Positions 17,350 to 26,110 of a stretch of 64,000 bases of DNA are shown here, piece by piece. The notes below the pieces were generated by a model that was given only the letters and a program-made list of their open reading frames with translations, ran no database searches and was not told where the DNA came from. The position numbers were made by a program, and so were the translations under genes. Numbering within the stretch: the stretch's first letter is position 1; each line of letters opens with the position of its first letter. Source of the DNA: Ignavibacteria bacterium. Its GTDB lineage: Bacteria > Bacteroidota > Ignavibacteria > UBA10030 > SZUA-254. The stretch lies in the NCBI GenBank assembly GCA_016178595.1, contig JACOSY010000005.1:1-64000 (forward strand), read 5' to 3'.

Positions 17350-18612
17350 TTACGCCGAAGCCTTCCTCTCCTTGTACACGTAAACTGGTTCCTGTTTCTC
17401 CACGATCGCTGCCTTCGTGATGATACACTTGGTCACGTTTCGCCTCGTTGGGAGGTGATACATGATCTCGAGCATTGTTTCTTCCATGATCGATCGCAGC
17501 GCACGAGCGCCGGTTCGGCGTTCGGTAGCACGCTGAACCACAAGCTCCAACGTGCCCGGCTCAAACTCCAAATCCACGCCTTCCATACGAAATAATTTCT
17601 GGTACTGCTTCACGATTGCATTCTTCGGCTCGATGAGGATGTTGAGCAGAGCCTGCTGGTTCAACGAATGGAGTGTCGCCACGACGGGAAGCCTGCCGAC
17701 GAACTCAGGGATCAAGCCGTACTTCAACAGGTCATCCGGCTCGACGAGCGGGAGGTACTCGTCCGGCGTGTACTCTTTTTTACCTCGGATGTTAGCTCCG
17801 AAGCCGATCGGAGTTTGGTTCACCCGATGAGAAATGATCTTATCCAGTCCTTCGAAGGCGCCGCCGCAAATGAAGAGAATGTTCTTCGTGTTGATGTTGA
17901 TAAGACTTTGCTCCGGATGCTTGCGGCCGCCCTTTGGCGGAACTCCGGCAAGCGTTCCTTCCAAAATCTTCAACAGCGCTTGCTGAACCCCTTCACCCGA
18001 CACGTCGCGCGTGATCGATGCGCTGTCGCTCTTGCGGGCAATCTTGTCGATCTCATCGATATAAATGATGCCGCGCTCCGCCTTCTCCACGTTATAGTCG
18101 GCGTTCTGGAGAAGATGGACAAGAACAGTCTCGACGTCGTCTCCGACGTAACCGGCCTCGGTGAGTGTCGTTGCGTCGGCGATTGCAAACGGGACGGAGA
18201 GAATCTTGGCGAGTGTTTGTGCGAGCAGCGTCTTGCCTGTTCCTGTCGGGCCAAGGAGGAGAATGTTGCTTTTCTCCAGCTCGACTTCCTGAAGGCTGTG
18301 AAGATGGTCGCGCGAATCGATTCGCTTGTAATGGTTGTAGACCGCAACCGCAAGAATTTTCTTCGCGTTATCCTGGCCAATGACGTAATCGTCAAGTGCC
18401 TTCTTCAAATCGACAGGAGTGAGGACGGGTCGTGTTGTCGTACTGCGAGCGTTAATCGCAGCGAGGTTACTCCGGAGAATATCGACGGAACTCGCGACAC
18501 ACGTGTCGCAAATGTACGCGTCAGGTCCCGCAATGATGCTTTGAGCTTGTTCTGCAGTCTTCCCGCAGAACGAGCACTTGATGGGTTCCTCTGTCCGTGA
18601 TCGTGGCGGCAT
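17350..18612 (-). CDS. clpX: ATP-dependent Clp protease ATP-binding subunit ClpX
   Basis: The AAA+ unfoldase that feeds substrates to ClpP. It has 420 residues. An N-terminal C4 zinc-binding domain has cysteines at 13, 16, 35 and 38. Walker A ([15 protein letters not shown]) lies near residue 120 and Walker B ([14 protein letters not shown]) near 185. The pore and ClpP-docking region contains the IGF loop ([11 protein letters not shown]), which directs binding to ClpP. It is the last gene of the tig-clpP-clpX unit, 5 bp after clpP. Confidence 0.97.
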   Translation of the reverse strand: MPPRSRTEEPIKCSFCGKTAEQAQSIIAGPDAYICDTCVASSVDILRSNLAAINARSTTTRPVLTPVDLKKALDDYVIGQDNAKKILAVAVYNHYKRIDSRDHLHSLQEVELEKSNILLLGPTGTGKTLLAQTLAKILSVPFAIADATTLTEAGYVGDDVETVLVHLLQNADYNVEKAERGIIYIDEIDKIARKSDSASITRDVSGEGVQQALLKILEGTLAGVPPKGGRKHPEQSLININTKNILFICGGAFEGLDKIISHRVNQTPIGFGANIRGKKEYTPDEYLPLVEPDDLLKYGLIPEFVGRLPVVATLHSLNQQALLNILIEPKNAIVKQYQKLFRMEGVDLEFEPGTLELVVQRATERRTGARALRSIMEETMLEIMYHLPTRRNVTKCIITKAAIVEKQEPVYVYKERKASA

Positions 18613-18617
18613 GGCTC

Positions 18618-19247
18618 TTACTTTGTTTCCTTCTTGCTTTCGAGGCGAGGTTTCTTCACAAGAATATTATCGATGAGGCCGTATTGTTTCGCCTCATCCG
18701 AGGTCATGTAATTGTCGCGGTCGGTATCTTTCGTAACCTGCTCGGCTGTCTTGCCGGTGTGGCCGGCGAGAATCTCGTTGATCCGCTTTTTGATGCGGAG
18801 GATTTCTTCCGCCTGGATGCTGATATCCGATGCCGTCCCCTGCGTGCCGCCCCACGGCTGGTGGATCATGATGCGGGAGTTGGGGAGCGCTGTCCGCTTG
18901 CCCTTGGTTCCACCGGCAAGAAGAATGGCTGCGATACTTGCCGAGAGGCCGACACAAATCGTGGAGCAATCGGGGCGGATGTATTGCATCGTGTCATAGA
19001 TCGCCATACCGGCGTATACGCTGCCGCCGGGACTGTTGATATACACATGAATGTCCTTGTCTGGATCTTCAGATTCGAGAAAGAGGAGCTGTGCGATGAC
19101 TAAGCCCGCGATAGTGTCGTCAATTGGTGTACCGATGAAAACGATTCGTTCCTTGAGGAGGCGCGAGTAGATATCGTACGCTCGCTCGCCGCGTCCGGTT
19201 GTTTCAATAACCATGGGGACCAACTGGTTATACACGTTCCCTTGCAT
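18618..19247 (-). CDS. clpP: ATP-dependent Clp protease proteolytic subunit
   Basis: Serine peptidase that forms the tetradecameric chamber of ClpXP. It has 209 residues from the chosen start. The catalytic serine lies in VGLSASIAA, the histidine in [11 protein letters not shown], and the aspartate in [25 protein letters not shown] is the substrate-binding segment. The frame is open further upstream to a TTG at 19286 next to the tig stop. The ATG at 19247, preceded by AAGGT at a suitable distance, gives the usual N-terminus ([17 protein letters not shown]). Confidence 0.96.
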   Translation of the reverse strand: MQGNVYNQLVPMVIETTGRGERAYDIYSRLLKERIVFIGTPIDDTIAGLVIAQLLFLESEDPDKDIHVYINSPGGSVYAGMAIYDTMQYIRPDCSTICVGLSASIAAILLAGGTKGKRTALPNSRIMIHQPWGGTQGTASDISIQAEEILRIKKRINEILAGHTGKTAEQVTKDTDRDNYMTSDEAKQYGLIDNILVKKPRLESKKETK

Positions 19248-19282
19248 GTCTGTTCTTACCTTTCTGGATAAATGTGTGGATG

Positions 19283-20557
19283 TCAATCAATAGAATTTTC
19301 GGCGACCCGTTCAGTCACGCGTGCCTGTTGCTTCAACAAGTTTATGAGCTTCTCAGACACAAGACGATCTTTGATCGCGTCCGATGACTTGTAGAAGGAG
19401 AGGAGGCGATCTTTTTCGATCCCCATCTTTGGCGAATCGATCTCCGCTTGCCGCTCCATGTCGGCTTCGTCGGCGATCAAACCCTCCGTCTCAATGATGC
19501 GTTCCCGAATCAGATACCACTTGGCCTGGAAGATTGCGTAGCCCCTGTTCTGATCGCGGAATTCCTGTTCGTTGAAATCGGGAGGGAGCTTTTTGTTTGG
19601 GAATCGATTCTTATACTCCTCCATCATTGAATCGAGAACGCCGCGCACCATCGATTCAGGAACCGTGAGGTCGTGTTGCCGGACGATCTCGCCGATGAGA
19701 GCATCGACCATTTGCCGCTCACTCCGATCGTGCCAGTAGCGTTCAAGATCGGTTCGCAATTGCTTTGCAAACTCGTCGGCAATCGTGACTTTGTCCTTGG
19801 TGATTTTCTTGACGAACTCGTCATCGAAGGCCGGCAGCTCAACCTTCTCAATTTTCTTTACGGTAAGCTCGAGGCGATTTGTCTGCTCCTGCTCGTTCTG
19901 CTTTATCTCAACCTTTGCGTGCGCCGTCGTACCGAGTGCAGCATTCTTGAGCGCTTGTTTGATTTCCGGATACACCTGTTCATCGGCTAAGTACACGCGA
20001 ACGTTTGCCAACTTCTTGCCGATGAGCGGCGTTCCGGTTTCATCGAGCTGCTGCACATCGACGGTGACGATATGGTCATCGTCGGTAACCTGCTGGACTT
20101 CAGTCGTCGTGCTATTTGAACGGCGAAGTCGTGTAACCTCATCGTCCACTTCCTTGTCGGTCACTGTGTGGATGAGTTTCTCGATGGGAATTCCCTTATA
20201 CTCTTTCAATTCAACATTGGGCTTCACCTCGTACTTCACTTTGAAGCGCAAGGTCTCGCCGCGCTTATAGTCGATGTCGGTAAGCACCGGCTCGCCAATC
20301 GGTCGGATATTACGCTCCTGGACGACCTGGCGATAGAAATCGCTGGCGACGTCGTCGAGAGAACCATATTCGATTGCTTCACCGTGCAGCTTCTTTACCA
20401 GGTCAAGCGGTGCTTTTCCCTTACGGAATCCCTTGATCTCCAACTTCGCTCGCTGCTTCTGGTAGACTTTCTCGAAGATCGGGGCAAGCTCTTCTGCGGT
20501 GGCTTGAATCTGAAGCTCTTTTTCTACGTCACTAATGTCGGTGATCGAGATGTCCAT
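19283..20557 (-). CDS. tig: Trigger factor (ribosome-associated chaperone/PPIase)
   Basis: A 424-residue chaperone that docks at the ribosome exit tunnel. [12 protein letters not shown] at about residues 44-55 is the ribosome-binding signature. A central FKBP-like peptidyl-prolyl isomerase domain and a long helical C-terminal chaperone arm follow. Gene order tRNA-Leu, tig, clpP, clpX is seen in many bacteria. The N-terminal [18 protein letters not shown] matches the usual start of the family. Confidence 0.95.
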   Translation of the reverse strand: MDISITDISDVEKELQIQATAEELAPIFEKVYQKQRAKLEIKGFRKGKAPLDLVKKLHGEAIEYGSLDDVASDFYRQVVQERNIRPIGEPVLTDIDYKRGETLRFKVKYEVKPNVELKEYKGIPIEKLIHTVTDKEVDDEVTRLRRSNSTTTEVQQVTDDDHIVTVDVQQLDETGTPLIGKKLANVRVYLADEQVYPEIKQALKNAALGTTAHAKVEIKQNEQEQTNRLELTVKKIEKVELPAFDDEFVKKITKDKVTIADEFAKQLRTDLERYWHDRSERQMVDALIGEIVRQHDLTVPESMVRGVLDSMMEEYKNRFPNKKLPPDFNEQEFRDQNRGYAIFQAKWYLIRERIIETEGLIADEADMERQAEIDSPKMGIEKDRLLSFYKSSDAIKDRLVSEKLINLLKQQARVTERVAENSID

Positions 20558-20660
20558 TCAATACTTCTGTTCTTGTTCGTCTATGATGACTTCCCTTGTC
20601 GAGAATCGATTCCTCGAACATAGATTGAGATTGTTTTCTCCAAGCAGTTGTACTACGCAG

Positions 20661-20742
20661 TGGGTAAGGGGGGATTTGAACCCCCATCCCTTTCGGGACT
20701 AGATCCTAAGTCTAGCGCGTATGCCAGTTCCGCCACTTACCC
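20661..20742 (-). tRNA. tRNA-Leu (anticodon UAG)
   Basis: The minus strand folds into a cloverleaf: acceptor GGGTAAG pairs with CTTACCC plus discriminator A, anticodon stem CTAGA/TCTAG encloses loop CTTAGGA with anticodon TAG, a class II variable arm (TCCCGAAAGGGA) follows, and the T arm is GGGGG-TTCAAAT-CCCCC. The long variable arm confirms a leucine tRNA. The 3' CCA is not encoded. It is transcribed in the same direction as tig. Confidence 0.96.
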
Positions 20743-20804
20743 ATTCGGAACGCCGGCAATCTTCGATGAACGGCACGCCGAAGTGCTTGGAAAATAACGG
20801 TAAC

Positions 20805-20833
20805 AATATACACCTTTTCTGAAGGAACTTCAA
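20805..20833 (-). promoter_or_regulatory. Promoter of tRNA-Leu (TTGAAG-N17-TATATT)
   Basis: On the minus strand, TTGAAG (20828-20833) and TATATT (20805-20810) are 17 bp apart. Transcription would start about 55 bases before the mature tRNA 5' end and may also serve tig-clpP-clpX. Confidence 0.7.
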
Positions 20834-20894
20834 GAAATGGGGCTACGACCGACATGAAGGCCCCTCCGCGGGATAATTCAGGGCGTTGGGAAAA

Positions 20895-21263
20895 TTATTC
20901 TTTCACTACCCGCTTGATGCAAGCGAGTAGGTTCTTGAATTCGATCGGCTTGGTGAGGAAATCGTCTGCACCGAGTTCGAGGGCTTCTCGTGCAATCTTC
21001 AACTCATCCACGCCGGTGAGCATAACGACTTTCTTGGCGAGCTTCTCTGCTTTTAGCCTCCGGAGGACCTGGAGTCCATCCATATCGGGCATGCGGATAT
21101 CGAGGATAACGACATCGTACGTTTTGTTCTTCATCGTTTCCAGAGCGATAATACCGCCATCTGCTTCATCGACATCAAACCCATCAAACTCGAGCTCGGA
21201 CTTTAACAGAGTCCGAAGTCCGTCTTCATCATCGACGACGAGCAGTTTTAGTTTGTCAGCCAT
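20895..21263 (-). CDS. Single-domain response regulator (CheY-like)
   Basis: A 122-residue receiver domain with no output domain. The acidic pair is in VVDDEDG (residues 9-15), the phospho-acceptor aspartate in VILDIRMPDMDG at about residue 53, the switch threonine in VVMLTGV, and the conserved lysine in FLTKPIEF. No histidine kinase lies nearby, so it is an orphan regulator that must be phosphorylated by a distant kinase. Its own promoter lies at 21292-21320, and AAAGGATG precedes the ATG by about 9 bases. Confidence 0.92.
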   Translation of the reverse strand: MADKLKLLVVDDEDGLRTLLKSELEFDGFDVDEADGGIIALETMKNKTYDVVILDIRMPDMDGLQVLRRLKAEKLAKKVVMLTGVDELKIAREALELGADDFLTKPIEFKNLLACIKRVVKE

Positions 21264-21291
21264 AGTCTGTCATCCTTTCGAAAGTGGACGT

Positions 21292-21320
21292 AATATAACA
21301 GGAAGGAGAGGAAAAAACAA
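21292..21320 (-). promoter_or_regulatory. Promoter of response regulator 20895-21263 (TTGTTT-N17-TATATT)
   Basis: On the minus strand, TTGTTT (21315-21320) is followed after 17 bp by TATATT (21292-21297). The leader would be about 22 bases long. Confidence 0.65.
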
Positions 21321-21421
21321 CTTACCGGATACCAACATCACACGCTCCCAACAGGTGCGAAAATAGTAACGAATTGAATGCGAGCTTCAGGATGCTATGA
21401 ACGCTCACTCAGTATGAAGCC

Positions 21422-21450
21422 TTGCGTTTCGACCATATCTTTGATAGATT
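21422..21450 (+). promoter_or_regulatory. Promoter of the first DedA gene (TTGCGT-N17-TAGATT)
   Basis: TTGCGT (21422-21427), a 17-bp spacer and TAGATT (21445-21450) lie 36 bases before the ATG at 21487. Confidence 0.5.
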
Positions 21451-21486
21451 TAGTCTCCTATGATCAGAACAGAACGACTACCATAG

Positions 21487-22077
21487 ATGGAACTTGTCAC
21501 ACTTTGGATCGCGCAGTACGGCTACTTCGGTCTCTTTGCACTCTTGATGTTGGGTATCGCCGGGCTTCCTATCCCCGATGAAACACTACTCACGTTTTGC
21601 GGATACCTGATCTACAGGCATCAGTTCTCTTTTCCTGTCACGTTGATCGTGGCATTTCTCGGAAGCATCTTCGGTATTACGCTGAGTTACATTCTCGGTC
21701 GGAGTATTGGCTTGTATTTGCTTCACAGGTATGGCCGCTACGTTCTGGTCACGCCGGAGAAGCTTGAACGCGTTCACCAATGGTTCGAGCGGAGAGGAAA
21801 ATGGAGCCTGGTCGTTGGATACTACATCCCCGGTGTTCGTCACTTGACGGCGTACACTGCCGGTGCGACCAAGCTTAAGCTGCCGACATTCATGCTCTTT
21901 GCCTATTCGGGTGGATTGATTTGGTCGACGACATTTATCTTGCTCGGATACTTGTTCGGTGAGCAGTGGGAATTCGTTGTCGATAAACTCCAGGAAAATA
22001 TCTTTGTCGGTACACTCATCGTGGCTGGACTGTTGGTGGTATTGTGGGCGTTCAAAAAGAAGCTCATAAGAATTTAG
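21487..22077 (+). CDS. DedA-family membrane protein
   Basis: A 196-residue polytopic inner-membrane protein of the DedA/VTT (SNARE-associated) family. It has about five hydrophobic segments. The re-entrant loop motif GIAGLPIPDETLLTFCGYL is near residue 25, and YYIPGVRHLTAYTAGATKL is the conserved proline/arginine motif. Family members are linked to recycling of undecaprenyl phosphate or phospholipids and to envelope stress resistance. It stands between two orphan response regulators, both on the opposite strand. A second, longer DedA paralogue lies at 43530-44198. Confidence 0.88.
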   Translation: MELVTLWIAQYGYFGLFALLMLGIAGLPIPDETLLTFCGYLIYRHQFSFPVTLIVAFLGSIFGITLSYILGRSIGLYLLHRYGRYVLVTPEKLERVHQWFERRGKWSLVVGYYIPGVRHLTAYTAGATKLKLPTFMLFAYSGGLIWSTTFILLGYLFGEQWEFVVDKLQENIFVGTLIVAGLLVVLWAFKKKLIRI

Positions 22078-22178
22078 GCGCTCCCTGTCAAAAAATTCTC
22101 CTGCACGTAACTGCTCGGTCGAAGCCTTCTTCGGCGGGTTTGCGTTCAATTGTGGGAGAGAAATAATTGAAACAAGGA

Positions 22179-22574
22179 TTATGTGAATGGACTCCGTCCT
22201 TTACGTTTCTCTGCCGGCGTGATGAGAAATTTAAGCCAAGCTTTCAATTCATTCATTTCTTTTCCTTTTTTCCAAAAGCCGGCATTCGCAGACGACTGAA
22301 TAGCCATGCGGGTCAATTCATCGTCATAACCTGACATAAAGAGAAAGGGAAGTTTCTCGTATTCAGGAACAGCTCTGATAGCCTTGAAAAATTTTAGGCC
22401 GTCCATGACCGGCATGTAAACATCTGAAAGGATAATGTCTATCGCAGCATCTTTGAGCATGGTTAACCCGACAGCGCCGTTCTCAGCTTCGAAGACAGTC
22501 CAGCCGTCGCCTTTCAGAAATTGTTTCATCAATGACCGCACTATGGGGTCATCTTCCACAACCAGTATATTCAT
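22179..22574 (-). CDS. Single-domain response regulator
   Basis: A receiver-only protein of 131 residues from the chosen start. The acidic pair is in VVEDDPIV, the phospho-acceptor aspartate in ILSDVYMPVMDG, and the switch serine in LFMSGYDDE. Where most receivers have KP, this one reads GFWKKGKEM, so a lysine is present but the proline is missing. The frame opens 30 bases earlier, but ATG 22574 is preceded by AGAAGGG at good spacing and begins the fold directly. It has its own promoter (22630-22658) and no kinase partner nearby. Confidence 0.88.
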   Translation of the reverse strand: MNILVVEDDPIVRSLMKQFLKGDGWTVFEAENGAVGLTMLKDAAIDIILSDVYMPVMDGLKFFKAIRAVPEYEKLPFLFMSGYDDELTRMAIQSSANAGFWKKGKEMNELKAWLKFLITPAEKRKGRSPFT

Positions 22575-22899
22575 ACAAGACCCTTCTTGTGACAGAGAAT
22601 TCATTGGCGAGTTAGTAACAATGTCATGAAATATAAGCTGAATAACATAGACTCACAAGTGCGACCAGATCCGCTAAGTCTGACTGTAACTATACACGTA
22701 ACGATTAGTTTGTGTCATCGAGTAGTGAACACTTGGCTATGTTGCAGTTCTTCTATGGCTAGCGAAGAAAAAATCCCGATGTGAGGAAGTTCCTTCGGGA
22801 AACTCCCGACCGCAAATGCCGAGGTCGGGAGCGAAGTCACTCCCAGCGATCGAGAATGAGACAAAAAAATGCGCGCATCTTATGTCACATATCGTGCTC
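22575..22899. other. Spacer holding a promoter and a GTCGGGAG palindrome
   Basis: This gap contains the response-regulator promoter at 22630-22658 and a strong hairpin at 22803-22831 (CTCCCGACC pairing with GGTCGGGAG). The flanking GGTCGGGAG and ACTCCCAGC words recall the 117-bp repeats at the left end of the window. The hairpin lies just past the polA 3' end and could help terminate polA. No gene was seen. Confidence 0.6.
22630..22658 (-). promoter_or_regulatory. Promoter of response regulator 22179-22574 (TTGTGA-N17-TATATT)
   Basis: On the minus strand, TTGTGA (22653-22658) and TATATT (22630-22635) have a 17-bp spacer, with a leader of about 50 bases. Confidence 0.65.
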
Positions 22900-25812
22900 T
22901 TAGTGCGCTTCCAACCAATTCTTCCCGATACCGACTTCGACCTCGATCGGTACGGAAAGTGGCAATGCGTTTTTCATTTCTTCCATCACCAACTTCCCGG
23001 CTCTATGCTCCATGCTCTTTGCTATTTCAAAAACCAATTCGTCGTGCACTTGCAAAATCATTTTGGCGTCGATCCCTTCATCCCTTAATCTGCTGTAAAT
23101 ATTTATCATCGCCAGCTTGATCATGTCGGCGGCTGTGCCCTGGATCGGCATGTTAATCGCCTGTCGCTCCGCATTACTGCGTACGTTGAAGTTGCGGCTG
23201 TTGATATCGGGGAAGTAACGGCGGCGTCCAAGCAGCGTTGCCGTGTAACCGTCGTGTCTTGTTTTTGCAAGAGTGTCGCCGATCCATTGTTTCACTTTTG
23301 GGAAACGGTTGAAATAGCGTGTGATGAGATCCTTCGCCTCAGTCTGTGAAATGCTGAGCCTTGAAGAAAGTCCGAACGGACCGATGCCGTACATGATTCC
23401 GTAATTGACTTGCTTCATGTTCCGGCGCATCTCTTTCGAGACATCGTTGACGGGCACATTGTACACTCTCGCTGCGGTCGTCGTGTGGATGTCTTCGCCA
23501 TCCATGAATGCCTGACTCAGCGTTTCGTCGCCGGAGATGTGTGCCATGATGCGCATCTCGATCTGCGAGTAATCAGCCGAGAGGATGCGATGCCCGGGCT
23601 TGCCGGGGATAAAGGCTTTGCGGATGCCGCGACCGATTTCCGTTCGGATGGGAATGTTCTGTAAGTTGGGATTGCTGCTCGAGAGTCGTCCAGTCGCTGC
23701 GATAGCCTGGTTAAACGACGTGTGGATGCGGCCGGTCTGCGGATTGATCAGTGCCGGCATTGCATCAATGTATGTCGACTTCAACTTTTGAAGCTGCCGG
23801 TATTCCAGCAACAGTTCGATGACGGCGTGCTTGCCCCGCAATTCTTCCAGCACGGATGCGTCGGTCGAATATCCGGTTTTTGTTTTCCGCGTGGCGGAGA
23901 GTTGTAACTTTTCGAAAAGAATCTTGCTTAATTGCTGCGTCGAGTTGATGTTGAATTCCTCACCGCAGAGCTGGTAGATGTCCCGCGTGAGGTTTTCCAA
24001 CACCCGTTCCATTTCTTTGGAAAGATCCGCAAGGTAATCGACGTCGAGCGAGACGCCCGCGTATTCCACATCGGCGAGAACGCTGATGAGCGGGAACTCG
24101 ATCGTCTCGCAAAGTTCAAGCTGTCCGAGATCGGTGAGCTTTTGCTTCAAAATAGTGTACAGCCGCCACGTAATATCTGCGTCCTCGGCAGAGTAGTCCG
24201 CTATTTTTCCAACATCAATCTCTCGGAGAGCTTTTTGGTCCTTTCCTTTTCCAACAAGATCCTCATACGAGATCATTTTGTACTGCAAGTGCTCCGCGGC
24301 AAGTGCATCTAAATTATGCTGTCCATCGGGACGAAGGATGTAGTTTGCGACCATCGTATCGAACGCCGCACCTTGAAGGCGCACGCCGTGTGCGAGGAGA
24401 ACAAGCATATCGTACTTGATGTTCTGCCCAACCTTCTTGATGGCAGGGTTGGTGAGGATGGGAGAAAGTTCTCGAAGGACATCGTCGATTGGAAGACCGA
24501 TATGGTGAAGCTGCTCGATTGGCTCGGCGATGGAATTCTTCGTGTCGTCGAATGATGACAAATTATCGGTGAAAAGGTCGGCTGACTGTTTTTTCCTTCC
24601 TTGAGAATTTTGTGATAACGCCGCCTTCTGCACAGTTCGTTTCGTGTTCTGTCCGCTCGTCTCAACGATTGAGATATACCATGCTTCACCGGATGTTATC
24701 GCGAACGAGAGGCCGATGAGTTCTGCCCGTAGAGGATCGACGCTCGATGTCTCGGTGTCGAAAGCAAAGATCCCCGCCTTCTTGAGGACTTTCAAGAATG
24801 CATTGAATTGCTTTTCGGTTGCGACCAGATGGTACGTATGCTTATCTGTTGCAATGTCGGAATATTCAAGCTTGGCCGTATCAAACTCGGTTGATTCCTT
24901 CGCTGCAGCTTCCGTCGGTGTGAACTTCTTGATGAGCGATCGAAACTCCAGGTCGGTGAATAACCGGAGGAGCTTGGCGTCGTCGCACGGCTTTGCCGAG
25001 AGCCGGTGGAAATCGATCGCCACAGGAACATTCGTATCGATTGTAACGAGTTTTTTCGAAAGCAAGGCATCATCATGATACTGTTCGAGCTTCTGCGCGG
25101 AGCTCTTTTGAGCAACCTTGTGGATGTTTTGGAGGATGTTCTCGACGCTCCCGAACTCCTGGACGAGCGGTATCGCTGTCTTCTCACCGATTCCATAGAC
25201 ACCGGGAATATTGTCGGATTTATCGCCGATGAGCGCAAGAACATCGATAACCTGTTCAGGCGGTACGCCAAATTTTTCCCTGACGGCAGTTTCATCCAGA
25301 ATTTCCCAGTCATCGCCTCGCTTGCCGGGTCTGTACATCTTGATGAATGGAGAGATCAGTTGCATGAAATCTTTGTCGCCCGTGACGAGATATGTTTCGA
25401 TTCCTTCTTTCTCGGCCCTGCGCGCGAGCGTGCCCATGATGTCGTCGGCTTCGAAGCCCGGGACTTCAACGCTGGGAACGTTGAATGCACGGACGACTTC
25501 TTTGAGCTTTTCGAGCTGGCCGGACAACTCCTCCGGCATCTTCTGGCGAGTGGCCTTGTACGGTTGGTACATGAGGTGCCGGAAGGTCGGCTGTTTCGTG
25601 TCGAACACGACGGCGATGTGATCCGGCTTCTCGTCGTTCAAAATTTTCATCAATGTATTGACGAAGCCGAAAATGGCGCTCGTGTTTTCTCCCTTCGAGT
25701 TAATGAGTGGACGGCTGATGAATGAGAAGTATGCACGATAGGCGAGCGCCATGCCGTCAAGCAGGAACAATCGCTCCTTCTTCGATGTAGTGCGATTCGA
25801 GTTCTTGGACAT
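22900..25812 (-). CDS. polA: DNA polymerase I
   Basis: A 970-residue polymerase for Okazaki fragment processing and repair. Residues 1 to about 300 are the 5'-3' flap nuclease (LFLLDGMALAYRAYF, GFEADDIMGT, VTGDKDFMQL). Residues about 330-560 are a 3'-5' exonuclease-like domain that keeps the first acidic motif (FAFDTETSSVDP) and the YSAEDADITWRLY motif, so proofreading may be intact. A polar insert rich in K, Q and S lies between the exonuclease motifs. The polymerase domain carries SADYSQIEMRI, RRNMKQVNYGIMYG and QVHDELVFE. Confidence 0.97.
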   Translation of the reverse strand: MSKNSNRTTSKKERLFLLDGMALAYRAYFSFISRPLINSKGENTSAIFGFVNTLMKILNDEKPDHIAVVFDTKQPTFRHLMYQPYKATRQKMPEELSGQLEKLKEVVRAFNVPSVEVPGFEADDIMGTLARRAEKEGIETYLVTGDKDFMQLISPFIKMYRPGKRGDDWEILDETAVREKFGVPPEQVIDVLALIGDKSDNIPGVYGIGEKTAIPLVQEFGSVENILQNIHKVAQKSSAQKLEQYHDDALLSKKLVTIDTNVPVAIDFHRLSAKPCDDAKLLRLFTDLEFRSLIKKFTPTEAAAKESTEFDTAKLEYSDIATDKHTYHLVATEKQFNAFLKVLKKAGIFAFDTETSSVDPLRAELIGLSFAITSGEAWYISIVETSGQNTKRTVQKAALSQNSQGRKKQSADLFTDNLSSFDDTKNSIAEPIEQLHHIGLPIDDVLRELSPILTNPAIKKVGQNIKYDMLVLLAHGVRLQGAAFDTMVANYILRPDGQHNLDALAAEHLQYKMISYEDLVGKGKDQKALREIDVGKIADYSAEDADITWRLYTILKQKLTDLGQLELCETIEFPLISVLADVEYAGVSLDVDYLADLSKEMERVLENLTRDIYQLCGEEFNINSTQQLSKILFEKLQLSATRKTKTGYSTDASVLEELRGKHAVIELLLEYRQLQKLKSTYIDAMPALINPQTGRIHTSFNQAIAATGRLSSSNPNLQNIPIRTEIGRGIRKAFIPGKPGHRILSADYSQIEMRIMAHISGDETLSQAFMDGEDIHTTTAARVYNVPVNDVSKEMRRNMKQVNYGIMYGIGPFGLSSRLSISQTEAKDLITRYFNRFPKVKQWIGDTLAKTRHDGYTATLLGRRRYFPDINSRNFNVRSNAERQAINMPIQGTAADMIKLAMINIYSRLRDEGIDAKMILQVHDELVFEIAKSMEHRAGKLVMEEMKNALPLSVPIEVEVGIGKNWLEAH

Positions 25813-25866
25813 GCAATCGGTACGACAGAATGAAATTTGCGGCAGGCTTTACGAAGCCCCGTGTAC

Positions 25867-25894
25867 AAGATAGTAATTTTCCGTTTCCCGGCAA
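25867..25894 (-). promoter_or_regulatory. Possible polA promoter (TTGCCG-N16-TATCTT)
   Basis: On the minus strand, TTGCCG (25889-25894) and TATCTT (25867-25872) are separated by 16 bp, 55 bases before the polA ATG. Confidence 0.4.
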
Positions 25895-25993
25895 ATCAGC
25901 GATGGCGATGGAATAGCATAGAAACGCATGAATCATGAGAATTTGTACAAAATTACATAGGCAAGCAAGTCACAGTCGAAACATAAAAAAGTC

Positions 25994-26022
25994 TTGACTT
26001 TCAACCTCATTTCCTGTAAGTT
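25994..26022 (+). promoter_or_regulatory. Promoter of the FN3-like surface protein (TTGACT-N17-TAAGTT)
   Basis: TTGACT (25994-25999) and TAAGTT (26017-26022) are 17 bp apart, about 90 bases upstream of the ATG at 26111. Together with the possible polA promoter, this explains most of the 300-bp gap between the divergent genes. Confidence 0.5.
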
Positions 26023-26110
26023 AGGTTATCAATCCCATCATGCGTCGTATGAAATTCGTGTTGATGTCCGCACGTGATACCATGTTCTCCAAACCTTATT
26101 AGGAATCTCT

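Noticed and set aside
17668-18600. 310-residue antisense frame over clpX
   Set aside because: ClpX on the minus strand is certain, and the antisense product has no domain or signal.
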